DNA of 64,000 bases from Lepidostoma basale (Eukaryota; Arthropoda; Insecta; Trichoptera; Lepidostomatidae): the NCBI GenBank assembly GCA_022606425.2, contig JAHDVF020001348.1, forward strand, positions 997,001-1,061,000, read 5' to 3'. A model generated the notes under the pieces. It saw only the letters and a program-made list of their open reading frames with translations, was not told the DNA's origin and did no database searches. A program made the position numbers and the translations under genes. Every line of letters starts with the position of its first letter. The stretch's first letter is position 1. This document shows, one piece after another, positions 21,501-29,312 of this stretch.

Positions 21501-23440
21501 TTTGTGCATCGACAATGGTTCTATCACAACCGAAACACGTCTGCGAAAAGTTTTATAAAGTGTACTGAAAACTCAGTCTAAAAATGTCTATTTACACTGG
21601 TCAGTGATCAGCCGACGCCGACACGATCAAAATAGCCTTGAATCTCACCGACTCGTGATCTCAAATGCTACAATAAAATCATCGCCTGGAGAGTTGATAA
21701 GAGACGCGCAGAGGTAAAACTGACACTATTTATTCAAAATAAAAAAAAATGATTAGAAAAATGTTCACGACTTACAAACTGCAGGAAAAATGAATCTGTT
21801 GCATCTTCATCAGGATCTAACGCGAACATGTGCCCTTGACATGTAGGAAAGCCATATATGAACCTTAAATCCAAAATTTCTGTTGCGATGCGATAATCTG
21901 ATATTGTTAAATTTTTCATTTTGGAACCTGATTTGTAAACATCCGGTGAGAAAGTGAAACTCTCTGATTTTACACAGTTTGCGAAACCAGGCTCTTCCAC
22001 CACTTGGCCAGGAGGACAGCACTTCCTGATGCAGCTTCTTAAATGACACACGCATCCTTCCAAATCACCGTTATCATATTCAATAACACTGTGTTTTGGG
22101 TATAACAAGTTATTGTGCAAAAAAGATCCATTTCCCAATCTAATAGCATCAGTAATGTCAATACATGTTGTAGGACAGCTGTGATAATTCTCATCATAAT
22201 TCAAATTGATTAGATTTTCGTATTCATCTGATATAGCAATAATTTTATCGGATGAAGCATCGATATTATCAGTTGAAAAATCGAGTTTATCGGACTGTAC
22301 ATAAAGGTCACCTGATGAGATATTCTTCATATAGAAAGAAGCATCGACTTTACTGGATGGAGAATCTGCATTATCAGTTGAAGAATCGAATTTATCGGAC
22401 GATACATCATGATCACCTGATGAGGTATTCTTTATATTGAAAGAAGCATCGACTTTATTGGACGAAGCATCGATACTATCAGTTGAAGAATCGAATTTAT
22501 CAGACGTTACATCAACTTCATCTGATGAGGTATTCTTTTTATGGTAAAATGCATCGACTTTACTGGATGAAGAATCTGTATTATAAGTTGAAAAATCTAG
22601 TTTATTGGACGATATATCAACTTCATCTGATGGTGTATTCTTTTTATAGAAAGAAGCATCAATTTTATTGGATGAATCATCAATACTATCAGTTGAAGAA
22701 TCGAATTTATCGAACGATACATCAACTTCGTCTGATGAGGTATTCTTTATATAAGAGGCATCGACTTTATTGGATGAAGCATCGATACTATCAGTTGAAG
22801 AATCGAATTTATCGGACGTTACATCAACTTCATCTGATGAGGTATTCTTTTTATGGTAAGATTCATCGACTTTACTGGATGAAGCATCGATATTATCAGT
22901 TGAAACATCGAGTTCATCAGATGATACATCAAGTTCATCTGATGAAGGATCCTTTTTATAGAAAGAAGCATTATTGGATGAACGATCGATGTAATCAGTT
23001 GAAAAATCGAGTTTATTGGACGATACATGAACTTCATCTGATGGGGTATTCTTTGTATTGAAAGAAGCATAGACTCTATTAGATGAAGCATCAAAAAGAT
23101 CTGACCAAGAGTTGATTTTATCTAACGTAGCGTTGGTTCTAACGGACGAGACATCAAGATTTTCAAATAGTGCTTCGGGGTTTTTGGTTGAGGCATCGAT
23201 ATTATCGGATGAAGTATGAATCTTATGTAAGAACGTTTCGACAGTCGCGTTATCCACATCAAAAGTTTTGTTTTTAGTCACATTTTCGTCGATGCTCGTG
23301 TTATATTTACTTAAACAGTTATTTGATAGTTCATCGCATGTTTGACACATCACATAATTCAAAAATGAAAACACGACACAGAGTTGTATCCACTCGCAGG
23401 ACATTCTGAAACGAGTCTGATTTATTATACGTGTTTGCAC
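9395..23440 (-). CDS. methuselah-like G-protein-coupled receptor, complete 8-exon gene
   Basis: Joining exons 23440-21776, 19390-19165, 18650-18468, 17479-17401, 13608-13418, 11890-11713, 10426-10244 and 9530-9395 gives 2841 nt, exactly 947 codons with the stop, and every junction keeps phase. The product has a signal peptide (residues 13-33 if the second Met is used), a Ser/Asp repeat block (119-395), a cysteine-rich ectodomain (about 415-625), seven hydrophobic helices (roughly 625-648, 660-680, 692-714, 733-755, 787-812, 843-865, 870-895) and a short Ser/Arg-rich tail. The ectodomain motif CVCHLRSCIRKCCPPG and TM3 motif FFWLNTMCFDMW are characteristic of the Methuselah family of plasma-membrane receptors, linked in flies to stress resistance and lifespan. 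Typical members are about 500-600 residues, so the extra length is the repeat block. The ligand is unknown. An orthologue to a specific Mth-like number cannot be assigned by eye. Confidence 0.93.
9565..9685 (-). mobile_element. short interspersed element S2 copy in receptor intron 7
   Basis: Reverse complement reads GTTAACGTAAGTTCTGCATG, then GACGGGGGACGGGC and CTATAACAGCTTCGGGTAAG, matching the copies near 19.7 kb and 30.5 kb. Confidence 0.8.
10244..10426 (-). CDS. Mth-like receptor exon 7: TM6-TM7
   Basis: The exon codes RFCIYLKLFVVMGVSWILEP and then SDVMNSLIGVFIFVTFVWKK, the most conserved part of Methuselah receptors. The acceptor has a long T run before CAG. The donor is AG|GTGCGT. Confidence 0.94.
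10443..10740 (-). mobile_element. LINE-E 3' fragment next to receptor exon 7
   Basis: Minus-strand frame includes TWRPWTAKRSARRRQLRWMD and KVAWKRMDEAFV. It ends only about 17 bp before the exon 7 acceptor, so the acceptor's T-run is all that separates it from the exon. Confidence 0.82.
10826..11290 (+). mobile_element. LINE-E reverse transcriptase tail
   Basis: Codes ACVLPVGTYGLETVTLSKQS, VTDIIHRMATLKWQWAGHVA and a terminal FVQNWTGIG before AAG-rich sequence. Confidence 0.85.
11318..11665 (+). mobile_element. LINE-E related fragment
   Basis: Codes AIESQMLSISLRDRIINEEI, TERTAMLKWQWA and EEVYIQRWS, a more distant relative of the copy just upstream. Confidence 0.75.
11713..11890 (-). CDS. Mth-like receptor exon 6: TM5 and third intracellular loop
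   Basis: The exon codes SEQKADLYYVYCPMMILVVA and the rest of TM5, then a long basic third intracellular loop ending in KQEKD. Acceptor TTTTTAG and donor AG|GTATGA; phase 2 at the end. Confidence 0.92.
12027..12420. mobile_element. foldback MITE M1 split by a LINE-F fragment
   Basis: The left arm (TTTTCTAGAAGTTTTACTAT … TTATCAAATGTCAATA) and right arm (CATTTGATAATGTCTTAACA … AACTTCTAGAAAAC) are separated by about 200 bp of LINE-F sequence. Confidence 0.78.
12135..12318 (+). mobile_element. LINE-F 3' end inside an M1 MITE
   Basis: Codes LAAAWRLTGDRSAWRSMVNG, the same terminus found in minus orientation at 23671-23790, ending in AGAAGAAG. Confidence 0.75.
13040..13235. mobile_element. foldback MITE M1, near-perfect hairpin
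   Basis: Arms of about 90 bp pair almost perfectly around the centre CAAATGTTAACATTTG. Arm motifs are GTTTTTAAGGAGTTTTATTA and CGCCCTTCTAAGGCATTATC. It lies beside receptor exon 5, in intron 4. Confidence 0.9.
13418..13608 (-). CDS. Mth-like receptor exon 5: TM4 and second extracellular loop
   Basis: The split Arg codon AG|G joins exon 4. The translation contains SSRLAIYCLYAWGVPTLLLA and then GKDKCWFQ, where the loop Cys is the usual TM3-linked cysteine. Donor GTAAGA, phase 1. Confidence 0.92.
13785..14317 (-). mobile_element. LINE-B C-terminal copy
   Basis: Open frame 14294-13920 codes REYGSYPWLYPTAFLLGMLG through VGLFVPDRYLRQRQHR to the stop. The tail repeat ATCAAATCAAATCAAATCAG is at 13785-13804. 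Confidence 0.9.
14409..14872 (+). mobile_element. LINE-A 3' copy
   Basis: Codes MEAKHGTSKRINAVEMRSLR, then MNKIMKGSLRWFGHMERMN and RGRPRKTWHDQINQI with small frame breaks, ending GGCGTGATGG and a TTAG tail. Confidence 0.88.
14940..15012 (-). mobile_element. S1 SINE fragment
   Basis: Reverse complement carries the ATGGCGATAGATTAGCTACC and GTGTAAAATTCACGTGC blocks of S1; the tRNA head is absent. Confidence 0.65.
15446..15553. repeat. small hairpin repeat
   Basis: ACTTTGTACACAACACTCAC pairs with GTGAGTGTTGTATACAAAGC around an 18-bp loop. Related sequence (AGTGTTGTATATACAAAG, ACATCTACAACACAAAGTAT) recurs at 37495-37570. Confidence 0.8.
16064..17127. mobile_element. hAT-like non-autonomous element with inserted LINE-B
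   Basis: Ends ATAGTTTCCCCAAACT and AGTTCGGGAACCTATG form imperfect TIRs followed by long inverted arms (ACAAAATTACACAAGGCCCC on each side). Perfect 8-bp duplications TTTAGACC lie at 16056-16063 and 17128-17135. An 8-bp duplication is the hAT hallmark. LINE-B occupies about 16657-17075. Confidence 0.88.
16657..17075 (-). mobile_element. LINE-B copy nested in the hAT-like element
   Basis: Frame 17037-16810 codes VGLFVPDRFLRQRQHRLFYQ and ends LESILSS. The tail segment ATCAAATCAGTTTATT is present twice at the 3' end. Confidence 0.9.
17401..17479 (-). CDS. Mth-like receptor exon 4: TM3
   Basis: This 79-nt exon codes GFPAYFFTMANFFWLNTMCF followed by DMWLTF. It is bounded by TTTTTTCAG and GTAAGA. 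The WLN-MCFD-W signature is a strong Methuselah TM3 match. It is too short to show as a long reading frame. Confidence 0.92.
17655..17945 (+). mobile_element. LINE-D 3' fragment, first of a head-to-tail pair
   Basis: Codes MKTLRSVAETTLRDRIRNSE, VRWGRLRRHSWRDHVERAC and RPAGRPPKRWRDSW, ending AAGAAGAAGAAG. Confidence 0.82.
17950..18262 (+). mobile_element. LINE-D 3' fragment, second of a head-to-tail pair
   Basis: Broken frames contain RRYWYAHVRRMDPSRLP and GRPPKRWIDRWES with an AGAAGAAG end; diverged from the neighbouring copy. Confidence 0.75.
18468..18650 (-). CDS. Mth-like receptor exon 3: TM1-TM2
   Basis: Phase-1 entry after TTCTAG gives SMAMSTLFLLSTLLVYSVIP, then KLRNTQGKVLMCYIANL, the family's TM1-intracellular loop-TM2 pattern. 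The donor AG|GTGATT is weaker than the other donors of the gene, but it restores frame with exon 4. Confidence 0.9.
18700..19148 (-). mobile_element. LINE-B copy beside receptor exon 2 donor
   Basis: Frame 19149-18829 codes MLGTNSLQIRRDG to LESILYS. It lies between receptor exons 3 and 2 and fills most of that short intron. Confidence 0.9.
19165..19390 (-). CDS. Mth-like receptor exon 2: end of ectodomain, start of TM1
   Basis: The acceptor TTTTTTAG precedes codons for TGKLLLPFYDSN, continuing directly from FFLQF of exon 1. Cys576 and Cys596 complete the ectodomain cysteines. The exon ends in HYIIGI at phase 1 with donor GTAAGT. A LINE-B copy ends only about 16 bp past this donor. Confidence 0.92.
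19491..19950 (+). mobile_element. tRNA-derived SINE (S1) split by a second short element
   Basis: The S1 head, B box, middle and AAT tail are all present, but positions 19658-19846 are foreign. The sequence ATGTCACGAGAAT occurs at both edges (19645-19657 and 19847-19859), a perfect 13-bp target duplication. It lies just upstream of receptor exon 2, in intron 1. Confidence 0.92.
19658..19846 (+). mobile_element. short interspersed element S2 inserted into S1
   Basis: The body runs GTAAGTCCCGGATGGACAAG to CTATAACAGTCTCGGGT and ends in a TTATATAACC repeat tail. Related copies are at 9565-9685 and 30486-30605. The 13-bp duplication around this copy shows L1/LINE-style retroposition. Confidence 0.88.
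19961..20115 (-). mobile_element. LINE-A 3' fragment
   Basis: Begins TTAACTAACTAACTAACCAT then CACGCCGTTTCCCCGGAGG and breaks off at TTTTTCCGACTTCG. Confidence 0.82.
20318..20520 (+). mobile_element. LINE-D 3' fragment
   Basis: Codes VQRMDTTRLPYIALHNQPHG and then PPKRWKNSWESTSQEEQ in a shifted frame, ending GAAGAAGAAGAAGA. Confidence 0.8.
20526..20703 (-). mobile_element. LINE-A' 3' fragment
   Basis: ACAACAAATCATCAAGCCGT start and the HEQ-type region near TGATTAATTTGATCATAT mark a diverged LINE-A relative with an AAC-type tail. Confidence 0.7.
20791..21499. mobile_element. ~700-bp near-perfect palindrome (foldback element) in receptor intron 1
   Basis: Left arm from CGTCACCTGAGTGTAAGAGG pairs with the right arm ending ACCCTCTTACTCTCAACTGA. 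Pairing continues inward (CACATTTGGCTTTTTTCGTG, TCTGATCATTCAAAACACAC, CCAAGATACACACCCGAAAC and their complements) to a loop of about 37 nt near 21145. The outer end is duplicated once at 20771-20790. No coding capacity. A MITE or foldback transposon is the likely class. Confidence 0.92.
21776..23440 (-). CDS. Mth-like receptor exon 1: signal peptide, tandem repeats, ectodomain
   Basis: This exon codes residues 1-555. Two in-frame starts exist, at 23440 and at 23404. The second gives a cleaner signal peptide (MSCEWIQLCVVFSFLNYVMC) and is my preferred start. Cysteines at 422, 426, 463, 465, 470, 474, 475, 489 and 534 form the Methuselah ectodomain pattern, with the family phrase ITDA...NGSFLH at about 429-442. 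The donor is TTT|GTAAGT at phase 0. Confidence 0.93.
22256..23086 (-). repeat. eight coding tandem repeats of 33-35 residues in the receptor ectodomain
   Basis: Residues 119-395 divide into eight units (35, 33, 35, 34, 35, 35, 35, 35 residues). Each unit is itself about five heptads of the form S-[ST]-x-x-[VILF]-D-x, for example SSDEVDV, TSDKFDS, STDSIDA, SSNKVDA. The third and sixth units are nearly identical in DNA, which suggests recent duplication or gene conversion. All units stay in frame without stops, so the block is maintained as coding sequence. Ser/Thr density suggests an extended, possibly O-glycosylated stalk; this is inference. Confidence 0.93.
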
Positions 23441-23670
23441 ATTTCAACATTTCACTTTAATAAAACTGAATCTATTTCAAAACTACGGATAAGAGATGCG
23501 ATTATTTTTGTCGACGCTTGAATTTTGTGGTTAGATAATTAATTTTCCTGTTTTGTTGGCATAATTAACCTTCAGGAAGAAAAAAAACACGTGGGCATTA
23601 CTTACAACACAAGAATTTAAGTAAAACTGTATTGTATTGGAGCTAGGATTGTTTTATTTTATTATAATTA

Positions 23671-24060
23671 TTGTCTTCTTCTTCTCAGTCGAATTCTTGA
23701 TTGAGGGTCGTATCAATCCTGTAAACCATTGACCATGGCACACCATGCGCTCCTGTCACCCGTCAGTCTCCAGGCTGCAGCTAATGAGAGACCAGTCGCC
23801 TTCCTGATTTGATCGGCCCAGCGGCTTTATGCTTTCCCTCCATGCCCATGATGATGAGCTTTTCAAGGTTGGCCTGATCTCTCCGGGCTATGTGCCCAAT
23901 AACACTCTGAGAGCACATCCGCGAGAGTCTTGCCCTGATACCCAGCTGGTCAACGATTGACTGGTTTGTTCTTCTTACCGTCCAGAATATACGCAGCATT
24001 CGCTGCCAGCACCACATCTCAAAAGCATCAATTTTGGACCTCTCCGATGTTGGCATAGTC
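23671..24060 (-). mobile_element. LINE-F reverse transcriptase tail
   Basis: Codes RSKIDAFEMWCWQRMLRIFW, VDQLGIRARLSRMCSQSVIG and then, after a shift, LAAAWRLTGDRSAW, ending in AAGAAGAAGA. Confidence 0.8.
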
Positions 24061-24172
24061 CAAGACTCGCAAAAAAATTAATAAAAAAACCTTTCGTAGC
24101 AGTCTTTTAACAAGATCTTTATTCTAAAGAACTCGGTATATAAAACAATCGTATCTTCTGTTTACCATAGAC

Positions 24173-24591
24173 CAGTGATTCCTAAAGTGGTTTATATCGA
24201 CCTCTAGGAGTCGATTCCGACCTGCAAGGGGTCTACGTCAATTAAAAAAAGAATTGGGGTCCATGAGATATAAATGGGGGTCCACGAGAGTGGATCACAG
24301 TGAGGCAAGCAGCCTCCAAAATTTTGGCTTCTTGCAAACGCACATCCATCTCACATTTAGTACCTATGTAGGTACTTATGAGATACTTTCTTATAATAGA
24401 CATAAATTCCCTACTTATATGTATAGTAAACTGTTCTTTACTATAGAAAACCCTATCAGAGTGAGTGAGTGTTTATCGGAGGTAATTGAATTAAAAAAAA
24501 ACTTCTGTATACTAAAAAAAAATCATTTGGCGTTGGAATGTTTTTCCTCGTAAAGGGGTTGTTCAGAAAAGGTTGAGAACCTGTGCTCTAG
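24173..24591. mobile_element. hAT-like MITE, degraded
   Basis: Ends CAGTGATTCCTAAAGTGG and AAGGTTGAGAACCTGTG resemble hAT TIRs. Flanking octamers CCATAGAC and CTCTAGAA match at five of eight positions. Confidence 0.5.
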
Positions 24592-24779
24592 AAGCAACAA
24601 ATTTATAGATTGGTTAACTTTTTTGTCAAAGGCAAATGAATATCCACTCCATTTCAAGAACTCAACATATTTTTAAAACCGGGTTCCAAAAATGGACTCG
24701 AGTTCTTGAATCTGGTTCCTTCAATACTTACACATCTCTCATCAACTAAATGCATTTGATTAAGGAAATATAAAGCAGA

Positions 24780-25012
24780 ATTGCAGTGTAAAAATGATCT
24801 TATATACTTACTCATGGGTAAAATAGAAGGACGTCGGGGAGTTGGTAGAAGACAGTTGTCCTGGCTGCGAAACATAAGAGAATGGACAGGAATGAGTAGA
24901 GTTGAGAACCTGTTCCAAGTGGCGCAGGACAGATGTCTTCGCTGCAGTGATCGCCAACTTTGGGGGGACCTGACACGGCACCAGAAGAAAAAAAGACTCT
25001 TTCAATACTACA
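24780..25012 (+). mobile_element. LINE-J 3' fragment
   Basis: Codes MGKIEGRRGVGRRQLSWLRN and EWTGMSRVENLFQVAQDR, ending CACCAGAAGAAAAA; parallel to 52705-53120. Confidence 0.8.
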
Positions 25013-25117
25013 ATACAGGGTATATTTAAGTAGTTAAGATCAAATGATACCTCTTTTAAGTAATCGATAACGCAGTAGACTTGAGAAAAAGAAACAGAAA
25101 TATGACATCGTACCTAG

Positions 25118-25735
25118 TAACTAGCTGAAATGCTTAAAGAACTAAACGATGTATCCAAATCTATAGGTTTGAATATGAACCTGGCAAAGACCAAGGTGAT
25201 GGGCACGGAAAGGCTGGAAATCAATGTGGATGTCAATAAAATTGAGAATGTCCAAGAACATACTTGGGACACAATATTCGATTGGGCCGAAATAACCAAA
25301 CCGCAGAGCTAAAAAGAAGAATTGGACTAAGCTGGGCAGCTTTCGGAAACATAGGTTACATCCTTAAAAACCAGAAAATACCTATCAACCTGAAACGAAA
25401 AGTCTATGAAGCCTGCGTTCTCCCAGTTGGTACTTATGGTCTTGAAACTGTAACATTGTCCAAACAAAGTGTCGAGAAACTACGAGTGATCCAAAGAGCC
25501 ATGGAGAGAATAAGCCTAAGAGACAGAGTCAGAAACGATACGGTGAGAGAAAAAACAAAGGTCACTGACATCATCCACCGGTGGCGACTCTAAAATGGCA
25601 ATGGGCAGGTCACGTATCCAGAAGCTCAGATGAAAAATGGACAAGACTGCTGACTTGGAGACCGTGGATGGCAAAGAGAAGTGCAGGGCGACCGCAACTA
25701 CGGTGGAAGGATGATCTGAACAGACAAGTCGGAAT
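25118..25735 (+). mobile_element. LINE-E reverse transcriptase segment
   Basis: Codes MLKELNDVSKSIGLNMNLAK, RIGLSWAAFGNIGYILKNQK and VLPVGTYGLETVTLSKQS, with breaks toward the end. Confidence 0.85.
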
Positions 25736-26084
25736 ATTGAAATAAGTTAAGATCAAATGATAACTCTTTTAAGAAATTGATAACGCAGTAGACTTGAGAA
25801 AAAGAAGTAGAGGCAGATCTCCTACGGGCTAGTTAGACCAGATTAAAGAGATGACTAGGGAGACCTCTACTCGGCAGTGCAGGCTGCGGAGAACAGGGAC
25901 GATTGGATGCGTTTTGTTTTAGCCACGGGCAGTTCTATAGATCACGACACACAGTAATGAGGTCACGAAGAAAGAAAAAGAAGAATTAAATTAAAAGTAC
26001 AGAATAAAAAATACGACTTATGATTAGGTTATGTTAATTTCATATTTATGTTAGGAAAGTTGGTTTATGATTATAAATAATGCA

Positions 26085-26190
26085 TTCAAGTCGAATAATT
26101 TATTTTTCTAAAAAGACATTACAAAATTTTTATATTTAAGACATCAACACAGGAGCAATGTTCCGACGTTAAGAAGGCAGAATACTCTAT
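26085..26190 (-). mobile_element. LINE-B 3' UTR fragment
   Basis: Diverged TTATTTTTCTAAAAAGACATTACAAAA and GACGTTAAGAAGGCAGAATAC correspond to the LINE-B 3' end. Confidence 0.55.
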
Positions 26191-26327
26191 ATCAGTGGTC
26201 CGAAACAGCGGTTAGTAAGAGAAATGCGGCATTTTTGCTACTTGTTGGTCTCTTCCTCAAATGACGTGTTTAACCAATTCAGATGGAATAACGAGTCTAA
26301 CTCGTATTGTCTTATCAGATCTAAATA

Positions 26328-26602
26328 ATCTTAAGGTCACTGACATCATCCACCAGGTAGCGACTCTAAAGTGGCAATGGGCAGGTCATGTAGCCAGAAG
26401 CTCAGATGAAAAATGGACTAGAATACTACTGACTTGGAGACCATGGACAGCAAAGAGAAGTCCAGGGCGACCGCAACTACGGTGGAAGAATGACCTAAAC
26501 AAACATGTCGGAATAACCTGGATGCAGTCTGCACAAGACAGAGTGGCATGGAAGCGAATGGAGGAGGACTTTGTCCAGGAGTGGACGGGAATAGACTGAA
26601 GA
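26328..26602 (+). mobile_element. LINE-E 3' end
   Basis: Codes KVTDIIHQVATLKWQWAGHV and VAWKRMEEDFVQEWTGID, the intact C-terminus of LINE-E. Confidence 0.85.
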
Positions 26603-26799
26603 AGAAGATATACAGCGGTATTCTTTTGACCTCTAATATTCAATTGATAAAGTAATTGCATGCACATCCCACAGACAAGTTTTGACATAATTGGCCGTGT
26701 CGCCTCACACGTGCCATACGACCACAGCGTCAAAGTTCTGTTGTCAAGTCAGAGGTGACATACATATGTTAGAGGTTAATATAAATTATCTTGTTTTCT

Positions 26800-27165
26800 T
26801 CTCCTTATTATTTGACCTGATGATGATGATTGTCTGTTTTCCATAGGGTTGCTCTTCATGTGAGGTGGATTCCCAGCTGTCCATGATTATTTTAGAAGGT
26901 CTTTCATGAGGACAAGTCTCTTGATGTGGGATTCTGGTGGTGTCCATTTTTTGGACATGACAATACCAGTCTCTGTTTGCTGTAGCCCACACCGCGGAGT
27001 AGAGGTCTCCCCCAGTCATCTCCTTAATCTTCCACTGCCTCTACTATTGCCTGGAACACTACACTGTCTACTCCATCTTATAATATCCTCAGCCTCACAT
27101 ATCTCTCTTTTTCTGATGTTCCTTAAGCGATCTCTTAGTGTTTTGCCTGAATTTATTTAAAATTA
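26800..27165 (-). mobile_element. LINE-D 3' end, diverged
   Basis: Minus-strand translation shows HVQKMDTTRIPHQETCPHER and SWESTSHEEQPYGKQT, matching LINE-D. Confidence 0.75.
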
Positions 27166-27566
27166 TTTACACAAACTGAACATAGCCAACAGCATAATTT
27201 TGATCATGGTCATAAAATGGTTTCCCTACTCCTTGCAATACTGGAATAAATAAAGACAATTTTATGAACACCTTGTTATTTCAATGATCACCCTAAAGAT
27301 ACAGATGGAATTGGTATTGAAACCGGTCATCAGCAAAAATAATCAGTGATTAAAACAAAAAAATAAATCAAAATGTAGTTATAGTGTGTAACCACAAAGT
27401 TAAAGCTAATAATATCAAAATATCAAATACTATGTATCCAAAGATTTATTTTATCACTTGAATATTCAGCCACTTAAAGGATAACTATGCCCCAGCAGAG
27501 TGAATGCAGTCACAGCAAGTTACTAAAGATATTTCACATTACAACTAAATTACGAAGGGGTATATA

Positions 27567-28207
27567 CAGTAGAACCTGGATAATTGGAACCTGGTTAATT
27601 GGCATGAAAGTTCCGGACCCACTTGGAGCACTAAAACCTCTTTAATTGGAAAAAAGAAACCTGTTTAATTGAACTCGACATTCTGGCCCTAAACCTCTGT
27701 AATTGGAGAGCACAGCCTTCTCGATCTCTGTAAACTGACAACTCCTCAGTATTTGTTCTGTACTCATCGAAGGTGGTCCATTTTAGATCCCAATGTTTCA
27801 CAAACGTAAATATAACGGCCTTGATTTGAACTCGAAACTAAAACTAATCGAAGAATTTGACGCCAGTAAATTTTGCAAAGAGTTGTGCAACGTTTTTAGC
27901 GTGTGAAACAGGCCCATATAACTGATTTTTTAAGCCACAATAATAAAATTTATTATTTGTACGAGCATGCACATATGTACAATTACAATTTACTTATTAA
28001 ACTTTAATTACATTTTCATTGATTGTTTTATGCATCAATCCATGAATTGTTTTTATTGCTTTTCTGTTTATGTAGTTACAAAACCTGGTTAAAAAACCAA
28101 AGCACAACCTGGACCTGGATATATGAAAAACTGGATAATTGGAAAACCTGGATAATTGACGATCGTAGGCCTGGTCCCTTGGAATGCCAATTATCCAAGT
28201 TCCACTG
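27567..28207 (+). mobile_element. pogo/Tigger-like DNA transposon, internally deleted
   Basis: TIRs CAGTAGAACCTGGATAATTG and, inverted, CAGTGGAACTTGGATAATTG are flanked by TA at 27565-27566 and 28208-28209. Positions 27794-27907 code MFHKRKYNGLDLNSKLKLIE and then EFDASKFCKELCNVF before a stop. This is the CENP-B/pogo-type N-terminal helix-turn-helix; the catalytic DDE region is missing. Confidence 0.9.
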
Positions 28208-28324
28208 TAGTTTAACCATTTTAATATAAAAGCTTAACGTATTCGCAATAGACGCATTTTCTAGATACTTGGAGCCAATATAATGGCTTTAGATATTCAC
28301 AACAATAAGTACATTTTCAAGTTT

Positions 28325-28370
28325 AAAAATGGCGATAGACTAGCTACCTATCACATGTCATGAGAATTAA
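28325..28370 (+). mobile_element. S1 SINE fragment
   Basis: Only the block AATGGCGATAGACTAGCTAC with CACATGTCATGAGAAT remains. Confidence 0.55.
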
Positions 28371-28605
28371 TAGCTAATAAAATGGTATACAGTAATTGGG
28401 TTAAAATAGTGTATTGTATACAAAAATGTGGAAAACAGCAGAAAACTACCACATTAAAGGCCCAAGTGACGTCTCAGGAACCAGCAAAAATGTTACACTT
28501 TGCTGCACAACCAATCATTAAGATTTCAAATTTAAAAAATAAAAGAAAAATATGTGTTTGAGTGTTATATCAAATTGTAAGCTACTTAATAATTTTAAAA
28601 TTGAA

Positions 28606-28995
28606 CTAAACTAACTAACTATCACGGTGTTTCTACGAATGGTTAGGCAGATGGATTGGACTGCAACACTTTTCTTTCCTGACATACTTCTCTCGCTTCT
28701 TCAACATTCATATGATGTATCATACACGCACATCAATTTCTCCGACTCCTCAAGTGGCCGACATTCAATATTTGATTTATTTGATTGTGCCACATTTTCC
28801 TTGGTCTTCTTCTATTTCTAATTCCATTTACATCGTTTAACACTTTCATTCGCACCGCATTCACTTCTTATATTTTCATTCGACACTATCATACAAAAAA
28901 TTTTAATACACATTCGTCAAAGATTCTCATTTCTACTGCATTTATTCTACTTTCATCCTTCTTTTGCCAGTTCCATACTTCACTTCCATATATTA
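28606..28995 (-). mobile_element. LINE-A 3' copy downstream of ANKZF1
   Basis: Starts CTAACTAACTATCACGGTGT and includes the region coding INAVEMR and the Cys-rich GYS motif, with deletions. Confidence 0.82.
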
Positions 28996-29059
28996 GGGAT
29001 GAATATTGTAAAATAATTATCTAAATATGCATGTTTCAGTTTTGAAATCTTAAATAAGA

Positions 29060-29065
29060 TTTATT
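29060..29065 (-). promoter_or_regulatory. ANKZF1: polyadenylation signal AATAAA of ANKZF1
   Basis: AATAAA on the minus strand about 100 bp beyond the stop codon, inside AT-rich sequence, fits a short 3' UTR. Confidence 0.5.
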
Positions 29066-29165
29066 ATATAAAATTTGGTTTAGTAAACGTTTTGCTACAT
29101 TCAATATAAATAAAACTCCACCCGTGTTGGAAATATTCCCTGTAGAAGAGCAGGCACCATAGGTT

Positions 29166-29312
29166 CTACTGCGCCGACAGCTTGAGAGGACGGGTATTCC
29201 GGTGGTTCTGGAGACACTTGATGGTACAGAATCTGTAGTCTTCGTACTGGAAGGGTGCAGGGCCCAAGGACGCTCCGCATGAGAAGCACCGCTGCTCCGA
29301 TACAGCGGCTAT
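29166..29312 (-). CDS. ANKZF1: ANKZF1 exon 11: C-terminal zinc-binding segment and stop
   Basis: The exon codes RCFSCGASLGPAPFQYEDYR and FCTIKCLQNHR, a C-x2-C...C-x3-C metal site that ends family members, and stops at TAG (29166-29168). A longer reading frame on the same strand covers this exon in the wrong frame; splice phase 0 selects the frame given here. Confidence 0.93.
   Translation of the reverse strand: MAAVSEQRCFSCGASLGPAPFQYEDYRFCTIKCLQNHRNTRPLKLSAQ

Noticed and set aside
22252..23061. Two plus-strand frames with Tyr/Arg/His-rich repeats
   Set aside because: They are the antisense of the receptor's tandem repeats. Periodicity in one strand automatically gives it in the other.
22256..23086. 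CRISPR-like array of regular repeats
   Set aside because: The repeats are contiguous coding units without spacers, in a eukaryotic gene.
29101..29289. 62-codon minus-strand frame at the end of ANKZF1
   Set aside because: It is a wrong-frame overlap of ANKZF1 exon 11. Splice phase and the Cys motif select another frame.
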